NCBI RefSeq assembly: GCF_000013645.1
Contig: NC_007953.1
Span: 1,240,001-1,304,000 of the forward strand
DNA length: 64,000 nt
Reading direction: 5' to 3'
Source of the DNA: Paraburkholderia xenovorans LB400
Lineage (GTDB): Bacteria > Pseudomonadota > Gammaproteobacteria > Burkholderiales > Burkholderiaceae
Below, in pieces: positions 16,992-25,532 of the stretch (within the stretch, counting starts at the first letter, position 1; each line of letters begins with the position of its first letter). The position numbers were made by a program, and so were the translations under genes. Below the pieces are notes generated by a model. That model saw only the letters and a program-made list of their open reading frames with translations, was not told the origin of the DNA and did no database searches.

Positions 16992-19907
16992 TCATCCATT
17001 GGTGCCAGTTATCGATGCATTTGGCCGCGAAGGCAGGATTTGGTCAGCATAGCGGTCAACCGGGAAGCGAAACACACCCCGCAAGTTGATGCTCTCCAGC
17101 CTGGTGGGCGCAATCTTCCCGATCAGTTCCGGTGGAATGACCTGGCGGCGGTTCGACCAGCGATCCAGGACCGCCTGCATCTGTGAGGTATTCCACGCCA
17201 TCACGATGTTGGCCATCAGGCTCAACGCATCGGCCACAGCCTGCATTTCATCGACACGTTTGGCCTGCGCCGGGCTGATCCGGCCGGTATAAATGGCGCG
17301 CTTGAGGGCGTTAACAGCCTCGCCCCGATTGAGCACCCGGCGCAACTCGTTCCTGAAAGCGTCCTTGACAAAGTAGTCAGCCAAAAACGCCGTACGCAGC
17401 AACCGCCCCAATTGCACGCCAGCCTCATAGATTGGATCGCCCTGGGCGGCAGAACCGAACCGCGCAAGAGCTGCCACCGCACTGGCATGTCCGCTCATGA
17501 CCGAGGCTGCCAGGTGCACCAGACTATCCCAATGCTTTTCGATCAAAGCGACGTCGACATTGGCTTCGCACACCGCAGCGATTTCTGCGGGCACTTTGGT
17601 GCCGCGTGGCACAAAGAGGTGGCGCTGTTTGAGTTCCTTCAACCGCGGGCAAAGATCAAAACCAAGCAAACGGGCATGTGACATGGCAAAGTCGGTGTAG
17701 CCATGGGTATCCACAGCAAGCTGGCTGGTCTCCAGCTTTTCTTGGCGGATGACACCTTCAATGGCCACGCCCGCCTGGCGCTCATTGAGCACAAAGGGCT
17801 GCGCATGGAAGATGCCCCACCGGTCTTTTACATGGGAGTAGATTCCAATGGAAGGTGTGTTGCGCCGAGGATCAAGCCGGGCTTGCCACACCCGTTTGGT
17901 GGTCTCCATGGTCATCATGTCAGAAGATGCCAAATCGGACCGCCCCCAGGTGGCGGCAATCGGGTGTCGCTGCATGAATTCCAGCACAGCCTGGCAGGCC
18001 TGGCTCAGACGCCGTTCGTCCCGCGCCCAGCGCATGGCCTGGCGAATGCTGGTGGCAGACAATTGCGGAATCATGCGCGCGCATTCGACCGCAGTCAGAC
18101 TGGTGCCGTGGGCCATGATGCCGGCATAGACCATCAGCAGCTCGTCGGTAGAGCGCGGCTCACGTCCGAGCATGATCCAGCTAAAGCGCACCTGGGCGTC
18201 AACGGCCAGAATCACTTCCGGCAATTGAACCTCACCGATGCGGTGATCCAAAGCCGCGCGCAGCTTGGTCACTTCTGGGTCTTCGTCCTCTGCGGGCAAT
18301 GGCGACAAATGGAGTTCATCATCCACGCGCAGTACGCCACTGCGGGCTGCAGCGGCCACCGCATCGACACCGGCAGTTACTCTGGCCAGCAAAGGCTTCA
18401 AGAAAGTGGCAGCCTTGCTGGGTAACGATAGACGGGCATAGTGTTTCTTGGACTCTGCCTGCCAACGCTCGTCCGTGAAGAACAAGCGCGCACGACCCCG
18501 AAAGCTCAGGCTGTGCTCAATCCAGACCGAGCCATTGCGCACCGCGCGGCGCAGGGCAAACAGGGTGGCCACCTCCAACGCCTGAAACGCCCGTTCCCGG
18601 TCTGGGCTGGAGATCGAAACCTGCCAGATCATTCCCAGACTTGGTGCCACCACTTCAACTGGCAGCTTTCTGGATCCTTTGAGATATAAAGCTTGCAGCT
18701 TGGCAAGGTACTCGATGGCAGGATGCTCGCCGGTGGCCTGCCAGGGCAGCTTTGCAATGGCGACGAGCAACGACCGCACGGGGCGAATTCCATCAATCAA
18801 TCCCTCGCGGACCAGGGAGGCCCTGCTCGGTGGTTTGCGTTTCTGGGTTTCGGTGATCAAGGCTTCAAGACGGGCACGCAACTCAGCATCTGGCACCGCA
18901 CCTTGCGCGCTCAAGGCAACAAGTTCGCCGAGCAGCGTTTTGTACATTGCGGCCCAATTGACGGTAGCGGGGACATCGGCGGCAGCCTGACGCCACAGAT
19001 CGGCGATCCGGCGCTGCACCATAAGGATCAACTGGTCTGTGGTGGTGAACAGGCAATACCGAAGAAAGCATGCGACCTCCACGGTGCGCGCTGGCTCTTT
19101 GATCTTGGCTCCGGCTGAGGGCGGCCTGGAGACAAGTCGGCGCGCGTAGCGGCGCAAGATGAGATCGGGGATGTCTGCCAGGTGCTTATGAACGTCCAGC
19201 GTGTAAAGCAGGTCGATGCGCTCCAGTACCTCGCTGATTTGGCGGGTTGAGTGTTTCGCCGGTGCAGCCCATAGCCAACTCTGCTGGGTTTGTCCATCTG
19301 GGCGCAGCTCTGAAACTGAGGCTCGCCAGCGATCAAGTGTTGCTGGATCAACGCTGGCGGCGATGGCGGTGCCTGTTTCAACTTCAAGCTGGGCAAGTGC
19401 CGCCGCAATCAGTGTCCGAATTGCCCGCTCGTGCACGATCACCAGCTTGTTCTTGTACAGCCATTGACGCGCCCGCACGAGTAGCTGATCGCGGTCGGCG
19501 CAGCGCGCCACTTCGTCGCGCAGTTCACGTACCAGTGAGCGGCGCTGGTGCTCGCTCATCCACTGGAATCCAAGGACCGTGCAGGCTACTTGTTGGTGAT
19601 CGAATAGCGTGCGCCCGCGTTCATACATGGCTCTCAGCGAGGCGACTTCTGGTGCTGCAATGCCAAGCTCGTTGCCAAGGTGGCGCCACAAGGCTACTGG
19701 AATTACCCGAAAGGCACCGAGCAAACGCCCACTCATGCGCAGGAAACCAATATGGAGCGCCAGACCAAGCTTGTGGGAATCACCTCGGCGTGCATTGATT
19801 GCGTCGCGCTCGGCACCATCGAAGGTGAAAAATGCCTTCATCTCGAAGTCGCTGATATCGCGGGGGAGCCCACGCATCCCCAAAAACGTTGTGTGCCAAC
19901 CCTGCAT
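16992..19907 (-). CDS. tnpA: IS1071 transposase TnpA (Tn3 family)
   Basis: This 971-residue Tn3-family DDE transposase carries out replicative transposition of IS1071. The N-terminal DUF4158-like DNA-binding region begins MQGWHTTFLGMRGLP. The catalytic C-terminal half contains LAVDTHGYTDFAMSHARLLGFD with catalytic Asp residues, RLKELKQRHLF, and the terminal block with NRGEAVNALKRAIYTGRI. ATG 19907 gives the known length of 971; a start at 19919 would add four residues. The frame is intact, so the element may still be active. Confidence 0.93.
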   Translation of the reverse strand: MQGWHTTFLGMRGLPRDISDFEMKAFFTFDGAERDAINARRGDSHKLGLALHIGFLRMSGRLLGAFRVIPVALWRHLGNELGIAAPEVASLRAMYERGRTLFDHQQVACTVLGFQWMSEHQRRSLVRELRDEVARCADRDQLLVRARQWLYKNKLVIVHERAIRTLIAAALAQLEVETGTAIAASVDPATLDRWRASVSELRPDGQTQQSWLWAAPAKHSTRQISEVLERIDLLYTLDVHKHLADIPDLILRRYARRLVSRPPSAGAKIKEPARTVEVACFLRYCLFTTTDQLILMVQRRIADLWRQAAADVPATVNWAAMYKTLLGELVALSAQGAVPDAELRARLEALITETQKRKPPSRASLVREGLIDGIRPVRSLLVAIAKLPWQATGEHPAIEYLAKLQALYLKGSRKLPVEVVAPSLGMIWQVSISSPDRERAFQALEVATLFALRRAVRNGSVWIEHSLSFRGRARLFFTDERWQAESKKHYARLSLPSKAATFLKPLLARVTAGVDAVAAAARSGVLRVDDELHLSPLPAEDEDPEVTKLRAALDHRIGEVQLPEVILAVDAQVRFSWIMLGREPRSTDELLMVYAGIMAHGTSLTAVECARMIPQLSATSIRQAMRWARDERRLSQACQAVLEFMQRHPIAATWGRSDLASSDMMTMETTKRVWQARLDPRRNTPSIGIYSHVKDRWGIFHAQPFVLNERQAGVAIEGVIRQEKLETSQLAVDTHGYTDFAMSHARLLGFDLCPRLKELKQRHLFVPRGTKVPAEIAAVCEANVDVALIEKHWDSLVHLAASVMSGHASAVAALARFGSAAQGDPIYEAGVQLGRLLRTAFLADYFVKDAFRNELRRVLNRGEAVNALKRAIYTGRISPAQAKRVDEMQAVADALSLMANIVMAWNTSQMQAVLDRWSNRRQVIPPELIGKIAPTRLESINLRGVFRFPVDRYADQILPSRPNASITGTNG

Positions 19908-19942
19908 CGTGAACCTCAAAAGTGGGAGGCCACCATACCCGT

Positions 19943-20052
19943 TTACAAAGCGAACAGGAAAGTCAATGAAATCAACGGTCTACCCAGACCACCCCCGCGC
20001 CAGTGCTAGCTTTGCGTACCGTCACTTATTGCACTGAAAACGAGGAGACCCC
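19943..20052. repeat. IS1071 right inverted repeat (~110 bp)
   Basis: Reverse complement of the left repeat with a few mismatches, ending in GGAGACCCC at 20052. The tnpA start codon lies 36 bp inside it. Confidence 0.9.
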
Positions 20053-20105
20053 GTAGTGAGCAGGCCCGCGGCCAGGGCCAGTGTGGAGAGGGTTAGACGC
20101 AGCAT
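20053..20105 (-). pseudogene. Signal-peptide start of a gene severed by IS1071
   Basis: ATG 20105, preceded by AAGGAAACTCC, opens a frame reading MLRLTLSTLALAAGLLT, a clear export signal. After 17-18 codons it runs into the IS1071 repeat and terminates inside it. Everything downstream of this gene was lost. It has the same orientation as the chromate operon and was probably its distal gene. Confidence 0.6.
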
Positions 20106-20177
20106 GGAGTTTCCTTGGTAGTTGGCGGGATGCAGCTCCGGGGGCTGGCCGGAGCGGGTAATCGAGGCAGGTGCCGG

Positions 20178-20567
20178 TCAATCGAACGGGTATTTCGACG
20201 ACAGAGGTTCCGGAGTGACCTCGTAGAGGTCTTGGCCGTGGGCGCGCAGCAGATAGGCCTTGCCTTTGCGCAGTACCGTCCAGCATTCGGGCTCTACACC
20301 CGTGCTGATGCTTACGCACAATTCCTTGCCCACGATCTTCCAATGCCCCTGGTGCGGCCGCCCCAGTTCAATGGACTTCGTGCGTCCATCGGGAAGGAGG
20401 TAAGCGGACCAGTGCGCGCCTTCGGATATGACATTGCCGACGAAGACTGTCTTGATCTGCGCGCCGGTGAGTTCGCTGGGGCCGGGCGCTGCCGATGCCG
20501 CCACCAGGCTCAGGGACTGAATGAGTGTGGCGAAGGCAAGACGGGGGATTGCGGACATTTGGTGCAT
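20178..20567 (-). CDS. Small exported protein of unknown function
   Basis: The 129-residue product has a signal peptide (IPRLAFATLIQSLSLVAASAA) and a mature ~100-residue domain. This contains ELTGAQIKTVFVGNVISEG, a WSAYLLPDGRT strand pair and GHWKIVGKELCVS, a layout like small periplasmic DUF995-type proteins. Two cysteines, in ELCVS and PECWTV, could form a disulfide. Start could be ATG 20567 or 20558; neither has a strong ribosome-binding site. It follows the chr genes by 15 bp in the same direction, suggesting an accessory periplasmic role in chromate stress. No specific function can be assigned. Confidence 0.65.
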   Translation of the reverse strand: MHQMSAIPRLAFATLIQSLSLVAASAAPGPSELTGAQIKTVFVGNVISEGAHWSAYLLPDGRTKSIELGRPHQGHWKIVGKELCVSISTGVEPECWTVLRKGKAYLLRAHGQDLYEVTPEPLSSKYPFD

Positions 20568-20582
20568 TTTCAGTTGGGCGGA

Positions 20583-21041
20583 TCAGGCTGGCATGACCGG
20601 CGGCCAGTTGTGTGTCTCGGCCTGGCATGCGCGGCACCACGCATAGAGGGCGTCGTACATCACCATGCCGTGCTGGAGCATTTCGTGGTCGTCGCTAAAG
20701 TTGTGCGACAGCCCGAGCGAGAGCGCATAGAGCCCTGCTGATTGCGGCGTCAGGTCGAGCCGGGAGGTGTCGGCGCCGCGCACGATCTCGGCCAACTGGC
20801 GCAGCGCTGGGTCGTCCAGGTGGTACTTCGACAGGAAGGAATCGAAACTGCACAGCTCGCCCACATGGCTTAGTTCGACATTCGGGATGTCGTAGGGGAT
20901 GGCGCCGGTAGCGTTGGCGGTTTTCAGCACCTCGCTGGCCGGCACATAGAGAAATTCCGCCTGCTGGTCGATGAAGCGCGCAACCAGCCAGGGACAGGCG
21001 ATGCGGTCGATCTTGGGGCGTTCGCGTGTAATCCACTTCAT
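20583..21041 (-). CDS. Chromate resistance protein, ChrB C-terminal domain only
   Basis: This 152-residue protein corresponds to the C-terminal domain of ChrB: it starts KWITRERPKIDRIACPWLVARFID, continues SHVGELCSFDSFLSKYHLDD, and ends with an HNFSDDHEM segment. The full-length ChrB at 23269-24231 carries the same kind of domain (RRHLWVDRVASAWLIQRFID, FSHVGERVTFEVLLASF). Stand-alone copies occur in chr operons under names such as ChrF or ChrB2. AGGAG sits 7 bp before ATG 21041. It ends 15 bp before the exported-protein gene and begins 4 bp after the dismutase-rhodanese gene. Confidence 0.8.
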   Translation of the reverse strand: MKWITRERPKIDRIACPWLVARFIDQQAEFLYVPASEVLKTANATGAIPYDIPNVELSHVGELCSFDSFLSKYHLDDPALRQLAEIVRGADTSRLDLTPQSAGLYALSLGLSHNFSDDHEMLQHGMVMYDALYAWCRACQAETHNWPPVMPA

Positions 21042-21045
21042 GGTG

Positions 21046-21954
21046 CTACTCCTTTGCTTCAAATGTCACGCCAGCAGCGCGACAGGCTTCGATGCCTCCG
21101 GCCACGAAGCGTGCGTCGAGGCCATGCGCTCGTAGCGCGAGCGCCACCGACTGGCTGACTTCATGGCCGTGCACGCAATACACAAGGACGGGTTTAGAGG
21201 TATCGATTTCACGGCTCCAATTTGCCAACTGCACGGGATCGCGCCGAATGGCCCCGGCGATGCGATCAGGCGCTTGTGCGTAGCCTGCCGTGCGTCGCAC
21301 GTCGATCAGTTGGAGGTCACCGCCGACTTCCTCTGGTGCGGCCGACCAGGGCAGTGCATCAGCCTCGACGGCGGCAGCGTAGCGCTGCATCACGGCATTC
21401 CAGCGGATGTTTTGCATGAAGGCGTCAACATACGCGGCCGCCTTGGCACCGAAATCCATGTGGTAGGCGTGCTCGTACATGTCCAGTGCCAGCAGCGGTG
21501 TGGCGCCGGCCAGCAGGTTCGTATGGTCTGCCGCCCAATGGTTGATCAGCCGCGCCTCGCGTGTGGACCATGACAGCAGCGCCCACCCCGAGCCGCCGCC
21601 CATGGCCTTGGCCAGTGCGGAGAATTCCGTGCGCCAGCGGTCAACGCTGCCAAAGTCGCGGGCCAAGGCAACTGCCAGGCCGGAGTCCGGCAATGCACCG
21701 TCGCCTCCCAGCGTGTCGAAGTACAGCTCGTGGAGCCAAGCGGAATTGGCGGCGATCAGCTCTTCGCGCTTCAGGCCATTGATCATGAAGACCGGAGCGG
21801 TCGGCCAATCCAGGTGCGCCAGTTGCTGGCGAATAGCATCCAGGCGCTTGACTGCGCCGGTGTAGTTATTCGCGTGATGGCTGAGGATGAGTTTCTCGGA
21901 CAGCCCGTTGAGGGCAGCGAGGTTGATGGTAAGGGGGCGTAGTTGTAAATCCAT
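21046..21954 (-). CDS. Fe/Mn superoxide dismutase-rhodanese fusion (ChrC-ChrE type)
   Basis: The 302-residue fusion has residues 1-195 as an iron/manganese superoxide dismutase with metal ligands His26, His75, Asp158 and His162 (LDMYEHAY). Residues ~205-300 form a rhodanese/sulfurtransferase domain with DLQLIDVRR and active-site Cys260 (LVYCVHGHEVS). ChrC dismutases and ChrE rhodaneses are usually separate genes in chr operons; here they form one frame with no internal stop. AGGAAC lies upstream of ATG 21954. The likely role is removing superoxide formed during intracellular chromate reduction, with a thiol or sulfur function from the second domain. Confidence 0.88.
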   Translation of the reverse strand: MDLQLRPLTINLAALNGLSEKLILSHHANNYTGAVKRLDAIRQQLAHLDWPTAPVFMINGLKREELIAANSAWLHELYFDTLGGDGALPDSGLAVALARDFGSVDRWRTEFSALAKAMGGGSGWALLSWSTREARLINHWAADHTNLLAGATPLLALDMYEHAYHMDFGAKAAAYVDAFMQNIRWNAVMQRYAAAVEADALPWSAAPEEVGGDLQLIDVRRTAGYAQAPDRIAGAIRRDPVQLANWSREIDTSKPVLVYCVHGHEVSQSVALALRAHGLDARFVAGGIEACRAAGVTFEAKE

Positions 21955-22015
21955 TGGAGTGTTCCTAGAAATGTGGCAAGTCATGGGTTAAGGCGTGGAC
22001 TCCTCTCGCTTCTAT

Positions 22016-23212
22016 TCAGCTGCGGGTCACCAGCGGGTAGACGACCAGCCCAATCAGTGCCGCGGCAGCGACAACGATCGGCTCCGGCAACTTCTTGAAT
22101 TTCCAAAGCAAGGCAGCAGTCCCCAGGGCGAGTAGCGCCGTGGGAACGTCCTTGATCGAGCGCACCCCGATAACTACCACGGCTCCGGCCAACGATCCGA
22201 TGGCGGCTGCCGTCACGCCATCGACGAATGCCACGATTCCCGGTTTCTTTCCATATTTCTTGAAGTACGGGGCTGGCAGGACTGTGAAGAGATAGCACGG
22301 CAGGAAGGTTGCCAGCGCCGCAGCAACCGCGCCCCAGAAGTCCGCGACCAGAAAGCCGATGAACCCGGTAGTGACGACGACAGGACCGGGAGTGATCATG
22401 GCGACTGCGACAGCGTCAAGGAACTGGTGATCGGTCAACCATCCGTACTCCTTGACCACTCCGCTGTACAGAAACGGGACGATAGCTAGGCCGCTACCAA
22501 AAACAAAGCTGCCCGCGTAGAAGAAATACTTGGTGATCTGCCACAGCCTGGTCCAGTCGACGTTGGACAAGCCAAGCAAGGCCAGCAAAGGAATAGCACT
22601 GCTGTGCAGCGTGCTGGACGGCTTAATAAATTTCGGCGGCGCGCGCAACAACCACACGAGAATGCCTGCGCCCAGGAACAACCACAGTTCCTCGGATTGG
22701 GTGATGATTGTCACTGCCGCCGCTACTGCAAAGATGGCACATTGCAGTTTGTCTTTGCCGATGTTCTTGGTAGAGAGCTTCCAGGTGCTGACAGCAATGA
22801 TCCCAATGACAGCGGAACTCACGCCATAAAACACGGCCTGCATCCAACCCAGGCCGCCGAAATGCGTATAGGCCCAACCCAGTCCGATCACCATCAGAAA
22901 CGAGGGCAGCACAAAAGCGAGGCCCACCAGGGTGGCCCCTAGGAAGCTGTAGTGAACAAAGCCCAGGTAGATGGCCAACTGCGCGGCTAACGGTCCTGGC
23001 GCGAGCTGCGCCAAGGCCAGCCCTTCCTTGTAGTCTGCCTCGGTGAACCATTGGCGCCGTTCCACCAAGTCGCGATCCATGTAGCCGGCCAGGGCTACGG
23101 GTCCGCCGAAGCCCAGTGCTCCGAGCCGTAAGAAATAAGCAATCAATTGCCACAGCGTATAGCTGCGAGGCGCCGCACTGCTGATGGCTGCAGCTGAAGT
23201 GGTCTCGTTCAT
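22016..23212 (-). CDS. chrA: Chromate efflux transporter ChrA
   Basis: The 398-residue CHR-family membrane protein exports chromate from the cytoplasm. It has two homologous halves, each with the LGxxGFGGP-type signature (LRLGALGFGGPVALAGYMDR at ~30-50; YAGSFVFGSGLAIVPFL in the second half) and about ten hydrophobic segments. The motif ALAQLAPGPLAAQLAIYLG is typical of ChrA, as is AMITPGPVVVTTGFIGF in the second half. It follows chrB by 56 bp and precedes the dismutase fusion. Confidence 0.94.
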   Translation of the reverse strand: MNETTSAAAISSAAPRSYTLWQLIAYFLRLGALGFGGPVALAGYMDRDLVERRQWFTEADYKEGLALAQLAPGPLAAQLAIYLGFVHYSFLGATLVGLAFVLPSFLMVIGLGWAYTHFGGLGWMQAVFYGVSSAVIGIIAVSTWKLSTKNIGKDKLQCAIFAVAAAVTIITQSEELWLFLGAGILVWLLRAPPKFIKPSSTLHSSAIPLLALLGLSNVDWTRLWQITKYFFYAGSFVFGSGLAIVPFLYSGVVKEYGWLTDHQFLDAVAVAMITPGPVVVTTGFIGFLVADFWGAVAAALATFLPCYLFTVLPAPYFKKYGKKPGIVAFVDGVTAAAIGSLAGAVVVIGVRSIKDVPTALLALGTAALLWKFKKLPEPIVVAAAALIGLVVYPLVTRS

Positions 23213-23268
23213 GAAGATTCGTTCCTAAAAAAGTGATCTGAGTTAAAGAAGTGATCTGAGGTGGGTCG

Positions 23269-24231
23269 TCACGTTTTGCGACTACTGGAGAAATGGGCAT
23301 GGAGCGAATCCAGCACGCCGCCGATGTCGACCAGCAGCGCGTCGTCGTCCGGCCAGCGCTTGCGTGCGCCGGCCAGCACGGCCTCGAAGCCGCTGGCCTC
23401 GGGTGTGGTCGCGCCACCCACGTCGAGCGCATGCACCATGGCTCCCAGGCGCGAGAGACCCCGATCGTCCTCCAGGCCGAAGCTCGCCAGCAGTACCTCG
23501 AACGTCACCCGCTCGCCCACGTGCGAGAAAGTCGCGCCGTCGAAATCGAAACCCAGCGCATCGGACGGGCAGTCTGCTGCGGTGTTCAGCCACAGGAAGC
23601 GCGCGTGAGGGTCGATAAAACGCTGGATCAGCCAGGCACTCGCCACGCGGTCCACCCAGAGATGGCGGCGTGTGGCCCAGACTCGCCCCTGGTACTGCAT
23701 GCGATCACGCCGAGCAATGCGGCCGGCCATAGGCTGCGGCTCGCCGGGTGACTGCATAGATTCGAGGGCGTTGGCGAAATCGCGCCACTGGGCGTCGGCG
23801 CGGATCGACGTCTCGCCGGGAAAGAAGTCGATTTTGCGGATGACCTCATAGGCACGCGCATGCTTGCGCTGTGTACGCTGGAGTTCGGCTGCGCTCAGGG
23901 CGGAAAGCGTCTGGCGTGCTTGCGCCAGTTCCTCCAGCCAGGGGGTGTAATCGGCCGTCCGGTCGAACAGCGCCTGAAAGGTGGCCTGCTCAGCCAGGTC
24001 AAGGGCTTGTACCTGCAGCAGCCAGGCTTGGCCACCTTCCTGCAGCGCTTCATCGGCCAGCATTTGTAGCTGCGCAGCCTGTTCGGCCTGAGCGGGCAGT
24101 AGGTAGGCGCCGTCGCGCAAGGCGGCACAGCCGAGCGCCTTGACGGCGCGCCAAATCCGCATGCGTGCCGTGGCGCTCGCGGAGGGGAGGCTGACGATGA
24201 GGGTCAGCCAAGAGTCGGAGGTGAGAGTCAT
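23269..24231 (-). CDS. chrB: Chromate-sensing regulator ChrB
   Basis: The 320-residue protein has an N-terminal PaaX-like winged-helix region (TLIVSLPSASATARMRIWRAVKALG) followed by the chromate-resistance C-terminal domain from about residue 185 (RRHLWVDRVASAWLIQRF). ChrB represses or activates chr operons in response to chromate. It is the first gene of this operon. A palindrome at 24270-24285, 39 bp upstream of its ATG, is a candidate operator. Confidence 0.9.
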   Translation of the reverse strand: MTLTSDSWLTLIVSLPSASATARMRIWRAVKALGCAALRDGAYLLPAQAEQAAQLQMLADEALQEGGQAWLLQVQALDLAEQATFQALFDRTADYTPWLEELAQARQTLSALSAAELQRTQRKHARAYEVIRKIDFFPGETSIRADAQWRDFANALESMQSPGEPQPMAGRIARRDRMQYQGRVWATRRHLWVDRVASAWLIQRFIDPHARFLWLNTAADCPSDALGFDFDGATFSHVGERVTFEVLLASFGLEDDRGLSRLGAMVHALDVGGATTPEASGFEAVLAGARKRWPDDDALLVDIGGVLDSLHAHFSSSRKT

Positions 24232-24269
24232 GGCAACAGCTTAAATCCCTGTCACGGTCGTTGCAATGA

Positions 24270-24285
24270 TGTAGCGATCTCTACA
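24270..24285. promoter_or_regulatory. Palindrome upstream of chrB, candidate operator
   Basis: TGTAGCGATCTCTACA has 5-bp perfect arms (TGTAG/CTACA) around CGATCT. It lies in the short leader upstream of chrB, where a promoter for the minus-strand operon must be. Assignment to ChrB is inference. Confidence 0.5.
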
Positions 24286-24659
24286 AAACAGTAACTACTG
24301 GGTTCAGAAGATTTGCACCCCGCCCTGGGGCGTGTCGGCGCGCGGCGCCGTCAGGCTCTCGGGCGTTGCCCCGTGCTTCGTGCCGAATCACGGCCATGCG
24401 GCGTCGATCCTTCACGCAACTGCGGCCCTGATCGCAGATCCGGGCCTGCGCGCTGCGCTTGCTAATACCGGCTGTGCCTGGGTGGCGCGGTGTGGCGGCT
24501 TGTTGCTTCTCCATCGTGCCACGGCGTTCTCGCCGTGCAAGGGCGGCGCGTGCTCGCACTCTTGCGGCCTGCGGCCGTCGTTGACCCTTGACTGCTTGCG
24601 CTGCGCAGTGCCCCGAAAGGGTCGGGCAATTCCGCCCGGCAACCTTTCAGGAGCTCACC

Positions 24660-24740
24660 ATGAACAACGCACTCATCACTGACGAGCAGCGCATCGTGCT
24701 GCTGTCGGAATCCAGCCTGCGCTCTGACGACTCGGCGTGA
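24660..24740 (+). pseudogene. DUF2958-type gene start, remnant of an integrative element
   Basis: CAGGAG precedes ATG 24660, and the 26-codon frame begins MNNALITDEQRIVLL. That is the usual opening of DUF2958 proteins of integrative conjugative elements and broad-host plasmids. It diverges after about 15 residues and stops at 24738, so only the first part of the gene is left. Confidence 0.5.
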
Positions 24741-25392
24741 TGCCTTCGCGCCCCTAACGGGGCGTTGCGCGCTTTGCTTGTCTCCAGGGGAAAGCCCTGC
24801 GGGCTATCCCCGCCGCGCGAGCTTGGCGCCCCTCAAAGGCCGCCGAGCCGGCTTCCCGATGCCTGGAGCATGAGCTTGTGCATCGAGCCTTGAAGTCCGG
24901 GCGTCCCCGGCCAGGAAACATGGCCGGTCGCGCTGTCGTGCTGCGCATCGAACCCCCTGCGGGGTTTCGCCCCTGTCGGGCTTCCATCATTCCCTCGCGC
25001 TGATCGGCTGACGCCTCCGGCCCGGCTTCCAGCTTCGGGCCTGCGCGCTTCGCTTGCCGTGCGGTCGGCGCATGGGGAAGGCCGTTGCCTTGTCCAGCCG
25101 TCTCCCCTGACTTCATCACCTTGTCCGCGACTGTAGCCCGCTCCCGTGCGCCGTCAAGGCGCGCAGGGCCGTGTCCTCGCTGCGCTGCGGGCCGCACCAA
25201 CCCTGCGCTTGCCTCCTTGACGGCCCCCGTCCGCGCGCTCCTGACCGTCGCGGGCGATGAACTCAGGAAAGACGGTGGCAACAGGGCCAACCAGGTTCCT
25301 CGTGCCGACCGCACCGAACAGCCGAAAGGCTGGGCTCCGAATCTAGGAATCCGGTGTGCGGTTTTCTTCAACAACCAAGTCAGGAGAAAGAC
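24741..25392. other. GC-rich non-coding leader of an ICE remnant
   Basis: These 650 bp contain long open frames on both strands but no recognisable protein. They are full of short GC palindromes and recurring GCGCTTCGCTTGCC-like motifs. The same style of sequence leads into DUF932 genes of ICEclc/PAGI-type elements, which is what follows at 25393. I regard it as untranslated leader carried with the remnant. Confidence 0.45.
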
Positions 25393-25532
25393 ATGCTTGC
25401 ATCCCGTTTTGCTTCCCATTCCCCGGCGCTGCGTTCCGATTACCCCTTGTCGGATGACCAAATCCGGCGCGTGGCCCCGTCCATCTTTGCGGATGCCCCG
25501 CATGAGAGCCGTTCCGAGCGGTACAGCTACGG
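25393..25532 (+). pseudogene. DUF932 protein N-terminus, truncated
   Basis: ATG 25393 with AGGAGAAAGAC upstream opens MLASRFASHSPALRSDYPLS and continues through ADAPHESRSERYSY. This is the N-terminus of the DUF932 proteins carried by ICEclc-like elements. At 25533 the homology switches abruptly to a serine resolvase in another frame. The rest of the gene is missing. Confidence 0.6.

Larger units (their letters stand above)
16849..20052. mobile_element. IS1071 (Tn3-family class II insertion element)
   Basis: The element is 3204 bp, bounded by imperfect 110-bp inverted repeats beginning GGGGTCTCCTCGTTTTCAGT on each end, and carries a single tnpA but no resolvase gene. Length, repeat size and the 971-residue transposase all match IS1071, known for flanking xenobiotic-degradation genes. 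The bases outside the ends are TATGT on the left and GTAGT on the right, so there is no 5-bp target duplication. The two flanks also come from unrelated genes. The copy therefore did not simply insert here; recombination or an adjacent deletion reshaped the site. Confidence 0.95.

Noticed and set aside
20178..24231. Possibility that the chr operon is carried by IS1071 as a composite transposon
   Set aside because: Only one IS1071 copy is present in the window and there is no target duplication, so a composite unit cannot be shown.
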